Assembly: GCA_022376465.1 (NCBI GenBank)
Contig: JACDTU010000034.1
Location: forward strand, 1-64,000
Direction of reading: 5' to 3'
From: Cubamyces lactineus
Lineage: Eukaryota; Basidiomycota; Agaricomycetes; Polyporales; Polyporaceae
DNA length: 64,000 nucleotides
The translations under genes were made by a program, and so were the position numbers. The first letter of the stretch is position 1; each line of letters begins with the position of its first letter. Under the pieces are notes generated by a model. The model worked only from the letters and a program-made list of their open reading frames with translations, searched no databases and had not been told where the DNA came from. This document shows positions 58,730 through 64,000 of this stretch, piece by piece.

Positions 58730-59800
58730 TGTGCCCGGTGAAAAAGCAATATCACCTCCCGTGGTGGTGATTCCGCGCAAGTGGTTATTCTCGTTGAAAT
58801 TAACTACTGATAAATACCCTCGCTACACGGTGAATTTAGCCACAGAAATCTTGACGGCCAGACACCCGCCGCAAGGAGGTGATTTTCACCACCGGGGGCC
58901 TGTTGATTTTCGAGAATTTGCAGAAAAGGCTCCACCATTGATCATAACCCTTCGTATACTTCTCATACAACGACTCAATACGAGTGGGTCTCATCCGGAC
59001 CATCGAAGAGTTCTGAGTGGTCGATACTAGAACAGAACCACTTTGTCACAATTTCGCTAAGTCCCGGGCGCTTCTACAACGCCAGCGCTTATTGCCTTAT
59101 CAGACTCGCGGCCATCGATGTCGCTTCACTCCTGACCACCACCTCCTTAGGGCCACCGTAGTGACACTGGCAATGGTACGTCCTCGGGCTGATGGATCCT
59201 CATGTACTTATTGGTGTCTATCCACATGCATAGCTTATCTAGCATTCCTCTCCTGATCATGGGCCCTTCTATGGCAGCGGGTACCAGGTGAGTACCATCT
59301 CATTCATATTCTTGCCGCCCCGGGGCCCCAAGGTGCGTGGTGAATCCATGGACTCATCAGCAAGATCTATGGTAACAGTCTCAGCTATGTGAGGGTGAGC
59401 GTGCCTCACTGGTAACAAATCTCTCCCCCTTTCTCTGGTCCTTCGGTATTTCTATGCTCCATGTATTGATTTTGAGCCGTGTTCAATGTATCATTTGTGG
59501 TTGCTATTATAACAATGTGCTGTACCATGAAAAATATGCGTGAATATCACCTGCATACCGTTCAAAAATCAACCGTGCTCCGGGTGATTTAGCTTGGTCA
59601 GAATGCCCACGTTTGGAGGTGAATTCGACCCTCTAAAATCACCAGGAAAGACACTGTTGAAAACGGACATATAGACCGTGAAGATCACCACCCGAAAATG
59701 GCAGTACGGCTGGTGAATTTCCCGTCGTAGTCGACCTTTTCACCACCTATACTGATGATTTCTCATACGTACTAGGGGGTGATTTTCACCCGAATCCAGG
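58730..59800. repeat. Gene-free region with GGTGATTTTCACC palindromes and variants
   Basis: The 13-mer GGTGATTTTCACC (reverse complement GGTGAAAATCACC, near-palindromic) occurs exactly at 58878 and 59778, with many partial variants between (GGTGAAAAAGC, GGTGGTGATT, GATCACCACC, GGTGAATTTC, TTTTCACCACC). Base composition is more AT-rich than the surrounding genes. This looks like debris of a dispersed mobile element; no coding region or target-site duplication was recognised. Confidence 0.5.
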
Positions 59801-59895
59801 TCCACAGTGTGGTTCAACTTGAGCATTGTACCTGTCTTGTTCTAGTCTTACACCGGCATCGGCAGATGATTGCAACAAATGCCAAGCATTGCATG

Positions 59896-59986
59896 TCCCG
59901 TTTAGCTCAGTTGGTAGAGCGCGTCACTAGTATTTGCTAATCAGCGTGCTATGACGAGGTCAGTCGTTCGAGTCGGCTAATGGGAA
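59896..59986 (+). tRNA. tRNA-Thr(AGT), second copy, with 18-nt intron
   Basis: Mature sequence identical to the copy at 58215; only the intron (59933..59950) differs, at a few bases. Anticodon AGT at 59929..59931. Same strand, 1.68 kb downstream. Internal A/B boxes are intact, so both copies should be transcribed by Pol III. Confidence 0.93.
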
Positions 59987-60348
59987 TAGCTTTTGGTTCT
60001 CGTTGCTTGTATGTTTCCTCAGTGGCCGAGACGAGCTCTCGCTAATGTTTTTCTAGGACGCATCGTGCAAGACTGCAATCGCCCAAGCATAGCCTGCCTC
60101 GGACATCCAAAGGTGAAAGCACTGATGGTACTGTTACTCGTCTCCAGTCTCCACAGACCACAGACAGACCACCTAACGCTACGTTCGAACTTAGATTCGA
60201 TCTCGCTGCCTCCACTGATGGCATAAATCAAGCACTGATAATATAATACAAGGTCACTCCATCCCAAATAACACCAAGGACTTCATATATTCACTCGTAC
60301 ACATATCCCTCTCCGTGATCTCGTTGTGCGTTATGCGTGCACGATGCC

Positions 60349-63300
60349 TCAAATGTAGATGGGCAGCGTCGGGTTCAGGCCAATCCAGTCGGGGCCTTCC
60401 ACAAAGTCCTTCTGGTCGATGAGGAAGTCCTGAATGCGCGAGCTTCGGTTAGAAGCGTAGCTTTAGGCAAAGCGGAAAATCACTCTTACCATCGGGCACT
60501 CGACGAGGGCGCCGCGGACGTGCGAGAGACGGTCCTTGACGCGCTCGAGCGTAACTTCGGGGACGACGTGGCCAGTCATGACCTTCGGGACGTAGTTCTA
60601 TGGCATCGCGATCCGGTCAGCTACCCATCAAACCATACCTCGCCTCACAACGAGTGACATGCTTACGTCGTAGTCCTTCCAGGACCGGATGAGGTTGGTC
60701 GGGACTGGGCGGAAGATCTCCGTGAAGATCTCGCGGTTCCTGCGCGCAGTGTTGTTCCATAGATCGATCGTCTCGTCGCTGAGCGGGTCTGCGACAAGCT
60801 GGTCCGCGTCCTGGCCGGTCTCGTCTGCGTTCGGGTGCGGTGCGGCGTGCATGAAGGAGTCTGGCTTGCCCTCGGCCCACTGAGGCGGGATCAAGCCGAG
60901 GTGCTCTACAGTGATAGATGTAGATCGTACGTTAGAGGGACATCTGAAGACAAGCGATGATCGAGAGACGTACCGCGGTAGAGCTTGCGACGCAGGGTGG
61001 CGGCGAAGCGAGCTACCATGTACGGTTCGCCATTCATAGTCGAATCGATCATATCTTCGTCCTCGACGACGAGCGCGATCTCGGAGTCACCGTCACCCTG
61101 CTCAGACGTGTCAGTATGCGTCAGTTGAGGTCTGCAAGCATCTAACCTTCTGGCTACGATCGTTCAAGTTCGCCGAACCCATCTGTTCGCCCGTATGTTC
61201 AGCGACCAATCTCACAGCCAGATGGGAGACACTCACGATCACACGCCTGTCATCCACGATCATGAGCTTCGAGTGGATGTAGAGCAGCTCCGACACGTAA
61301 GCGTTCCGCTCTTCCTCCTCCGTGCCCAGCCACTTCTCCTCAAGCAGGCTCGTGCGGTCGTGCAACATGTGCTGCACGACGTTGTCCGCCACGTCCTCGT
61401 CGGACCGGACCGACTCCGCCGCACGAATCCAGCGGTCGACGACCTCCTGCGCCTCCTCGACCGTCGCCGGCATCGGGTACGTCTCGGTCTTCATTTCGGG
61501 CTTCGCACCCGACGTCGACTGCTCCTCGAGCGACTTGCCCGTGGGGATCGTCACCGAGACCTGCTTTGGGTCCTCCGGCCCGTCGCCGCGACCAACCCAA
61601 AGGCGGCCGAGGGCGACACCAAGCTGGTGGAAAGGAATACCGCTTCGCTCCTCGATTTGGCGGATGTAGGACTCTACAACAGGATGAGATATGGACTGTG
61701 AGCCGCGGAATTGGGTTGACTAACCGAACGGGGCGTTGATGCGATCGTATGCACGGAGGTGGTAGAAGCGGAGGTAGTCGGAGCTGAGGTAGGATATTCA
61801 ACTCAAGGTCCACGCGTACGGATGTTGCACTACTCACGGCTCGTAACCCGCCTTGCGGACTTCCTCGTAGATACTGTGACCGCCACGGTTCATGGTGCGG
61901 TATTGAGCAGCCATGATCGTCTTGACAGACGTCTCGTCCTTGACTGTGCGTCCGTAAGCGCCAGCACTCTCGCCTAGGTGACATATATTATACCTTGCCC
62001 AGCGAAACCAGGGACCTCGGGGATGATGACGACAACCTATTTTACAGTCAGCGGAACTGCCCGTCCACTGAGGGCTCTGGTACATACCCTGAACCTCTTG
62101 CCTTCCCGACCAGCGCGGATTATACGCTCGACCAGAGCCTTGGCGATGAGGTTCTTCACAGGGCCTTCCTCCTGAGTGTTCGAGATGCTGCATTGGACAA
62201 TGACTTAGTCGACAGCCTTATGTGCAACCCGCGTGGCAACTCACAAGAATTGGTTCTCTGACAGTACAAGCGTGAGTAGATATGCAGTGCCGACAAATCA
62301 TAGAGAACGAACCAATGTAGATGAAGTGCTCCGCCTGTTGGATGAGCTCGATATCTCAAGAAAAGAAAGACGTCATCAGACTCGGCATGCAGGTCATACA
62401 ACGGATGCGATACATACAAGCGTTCTGAATGCTGCGCTCGGTGAGCACACCATGGCTCCAGTCGGACACACTGCGAACCGCCTGCACGCGACACGTCCCG
62501 CGCACGACGGGGTAGTTGCCATCGTAGTCAGCGGGCGCGTCGCCGTGCCAGTGGCGGTGGAAATGCTCCTTGAACCGCCTTCCAATCTCGTACCAGCGCT
62601 CGCGGTGGGGGTGGCCTACCGTGGGCGTCAGCGGAGGTTCGGTTGCGATAACCGCACCGGAATCGCGACTTACGGGCAACAGCTTCGCTCGGAGCGGCAT
62701 CCACATCGTGGGGCAGAGCAAGCCAATCGTAGCGTCTGTCCCATAACCATTAGTTCCGATGCTATGATGGAGATCGAGCCCGCGCTTACTCGTCGTGGCG
62801 GTACTGGGAGAAGCGGAGATCGTGAGCATGACAGTCTTCTGGAACGGGAATGCGTCCACAGCATACGGACCTTGCGCTTCTTGATTTCATTCCAACGCTC
62901 TACAAAGTGCTGCACTATATCGAGCACGACTGTTCCCGTGATCGTCATGTGCACATCATGCCACGGCATGCGAGCACTCTCGATCGCACTCAGACCATTG
63001 CTCACGTAGTCCGGGACGTCCTTGAAGTCCATGATACGCGCGTTGTTGTAGTCCTGGCCTGGGAAGAGCGTCGCGAAAGGGTTGGTCGGGTGCACGTCGG
63101 CGAGCGGGTGGTTGTGGGTGTCCCAACGACCAAAGCAGAGGTCCAGTCCGCCGATGCATGCATAGTGGTTGTCGACCACCACCACCTTCTCGTGGTGAGA
63201 CCAGAATTCGACGTCATCTACACAAGACGTGAATAGTTGCACGACTCGTTCAGCCTGTATAAATGGTACCTTTGCTTCCGATGTGATCGGGGTGCCGCAT

Positions 63301-63810
63301 GCACGCGATGTTCGGGTGAAGCGCCTCGAGCGCAACTTTGGTGTGATGGGAGCTCATAGTCATGGTCTGTGTGACCTCCTTGTACACGACGACATAGACT
63401 TTGACGCCCTGCTCGGCCTTACGTTTGAGGACTCGGTCCAGACGCCACTCCGGATACTTCGCCGGAGGGCGACGGAGGTACAACTCAGGGGTCAACCACC
63501 AGTCCTGCAGGGGCGCACAGGGTCAGCTATTGTGAAGCCAGGCCACCATCGGGACGCCTACTAAGATAAAAATAGCCTCGCGGGCACTCTCAAGGAGCTC
63601 GGAGACGGCCCACATGTAGTCGTGCCCGTCGATGTGCCTATACGACGCAATGACCAAATGAGCTTGTGCACTGCAGGGATACGGTCAAGTCAACATGCCA
63701 TTTGACGAAGTTCTCAGAGCGCTCGTTCGCGAAGGAATGGAAACGGTGGCCAGCCATGATCTCTGAGCGGATCATGTCCGCACGCTTCTCCTCGGGATCA
63801 TCATGGCGAC
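60349..63810 (-). CDS. Phospholipase D (PLD1/Spo14 type), 5' end not resolved
   Basis: Nineteen exons were traced (complement): 63699..63810, 63562..63637, 63270..63504, 62871..63217, 62790..62803, 62674..62735, 62418..62615, 62313..62354, 62245..62257, 62088..62187, 61994..62036, 61838..61943, 61725..61783, 61237..61673, 61148..61183, 60974..61097, 60667..60905, 60490..60597, 60349..60429. The enzyme cleaves phosphatidylcholine to phosphatidic acid and choline. Both HKD motifs are present: HHEKVVVVDNHYACIGGLDL and IHSKLMIVDDRRVIMGSANL. Other landmarks: IFILDWWLTPELYLRRP, EHFIYIENQFFISNTQ, VVVIIPEVPGFAG, MNRGGHSIYEEVRKAGYEP, and the ending IGLNPTLPIYI. The first traced exon starts in phase 2-3 of a codon, so at least one upstream exon exists in 63811-64000 or beyond. 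Any PX/PH domain cannot be judged. Exons of 12-14 codons and of 13-14 nt are notable; intron 63638..63698 appears to be GC-AG. Confidence 0.94.
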
Positions 63811-64000
63811 CTGCAGTATGGACATGTTAGCCGCAATATCCCTTGGACGTTGGACAGGGGCACCGCGGTGCAGCACGCACGATCCGGATTCAGTATCCCT
63901 GATAAGATATAAGCAGCCCGTGTGAGCGATATCGTGCCACAGTGAATGCCAGTACTCGATCACGACCGACCTATAGCCATGGCCCGCGCATGGCCGAGCC
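63811..64000 (-). other. 5' portion or promoter of the phospholipase D gene
   Basis: The last 190 bases should contain upstream exon(s) or the promoter of PLD on the - strand. I could not identify the initiator ATG or a coding exon with family similarity here. Confidence 0.35.

Noticed and set aside
58638..59030. 130-codon + frame between the two tRNA genes
   Set aside because: It lies in the palindrome-rich repeat region and shows no protein-like pattern.
61944..61993. Apparent 20-nt ultra-short intron in phospholipase D (GTATAATATATGTCACCTAG)
   Set aside because: A 50-nt intron using the next AG restores the family sequence (PGFAG then KDETSVKTIMA), so the nearer acceptor is not needed.
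1..64000. CRISPR arrays, bacterial operons, rRNA genes or viral genes
   Set aside because: None seen; the whole window behaves as intron-rich basidiomycete nuclear DNA.

Overview
This window is nuclear DNA of a filamentous basidiomycete, most likely an Agaricomycete; I cannot name a genus. The evidence is dense, intron-rich genes with introns mostly of 50-75 nt and GT-AG borders, housekeeping genes of fungal type, F-box-like families typical of mushrooms, and intron-containing tRNA-Thr genes. No prokaryotic operon, CRISPR array or organellar gene was seen. Gene models below were built by splicing exons by eye; where frames and family motifs agree across every junction I give exon coordinates.

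Layout. 0-6 kb: an F-box/LRR-like gene (+), the RNA polymerase III factor BRF1 (-) and a second, divergent F-box-like gene (+). 6.7-15.4 kb: a 1504-residue disordered protein with three ENWD(D/E)DF motifs (-), PCNA (-) with a very large charged insertion and a cluster of ACGCGT cell-cycle boxes, and an acetamidase/formamidase (+). 16-42 kb is an accessory stretch built from duplicated families: five genes for a secreted protein family with a VPRGP-type motif, three further F-box paralogues, a beta-trefoil-like gene and a large PLP-dependent decarboxylase. Two secreted genes plus one F-box gene form a cassette present on the + strand (16.4-21.4 kb) and again, in the same transcriptional order, on the - strand (33.8-28.6 kb): an inverted duplication.

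42.4-45.8 kb carries a divergent, enlarged G-protein alpha subunit (-) lacking the catalytic switch II glutamine. 47.5-54.2 kb has second copies of the beta-trefoil-like and PLP-decarboxylase genes, both on +. 54.9-58.1 kb encodes nucleoporin Nup84/Nup107. Two tRNA-Thr(AGT) genes flank a gene-free stretch containing GGTGATTTTCACC palindromes, probably mobile-element debris. The right end is a phospholipase D gene (-) whose 5' end is not resolved.

The housekeeping genes (BRF1, PCNA, Nup84, PLD, G-alpha) act independently. The accessory genes appear linked by duplication history rather than by a shared pathway. The most unusual observations are the PCNA insertion with its promoter/intron ACGCGT cluster, the inverted three-gene cassette, the G-alpha without its catalytic glutamine, and a splice-phase conflict in one decarboxylase copy.
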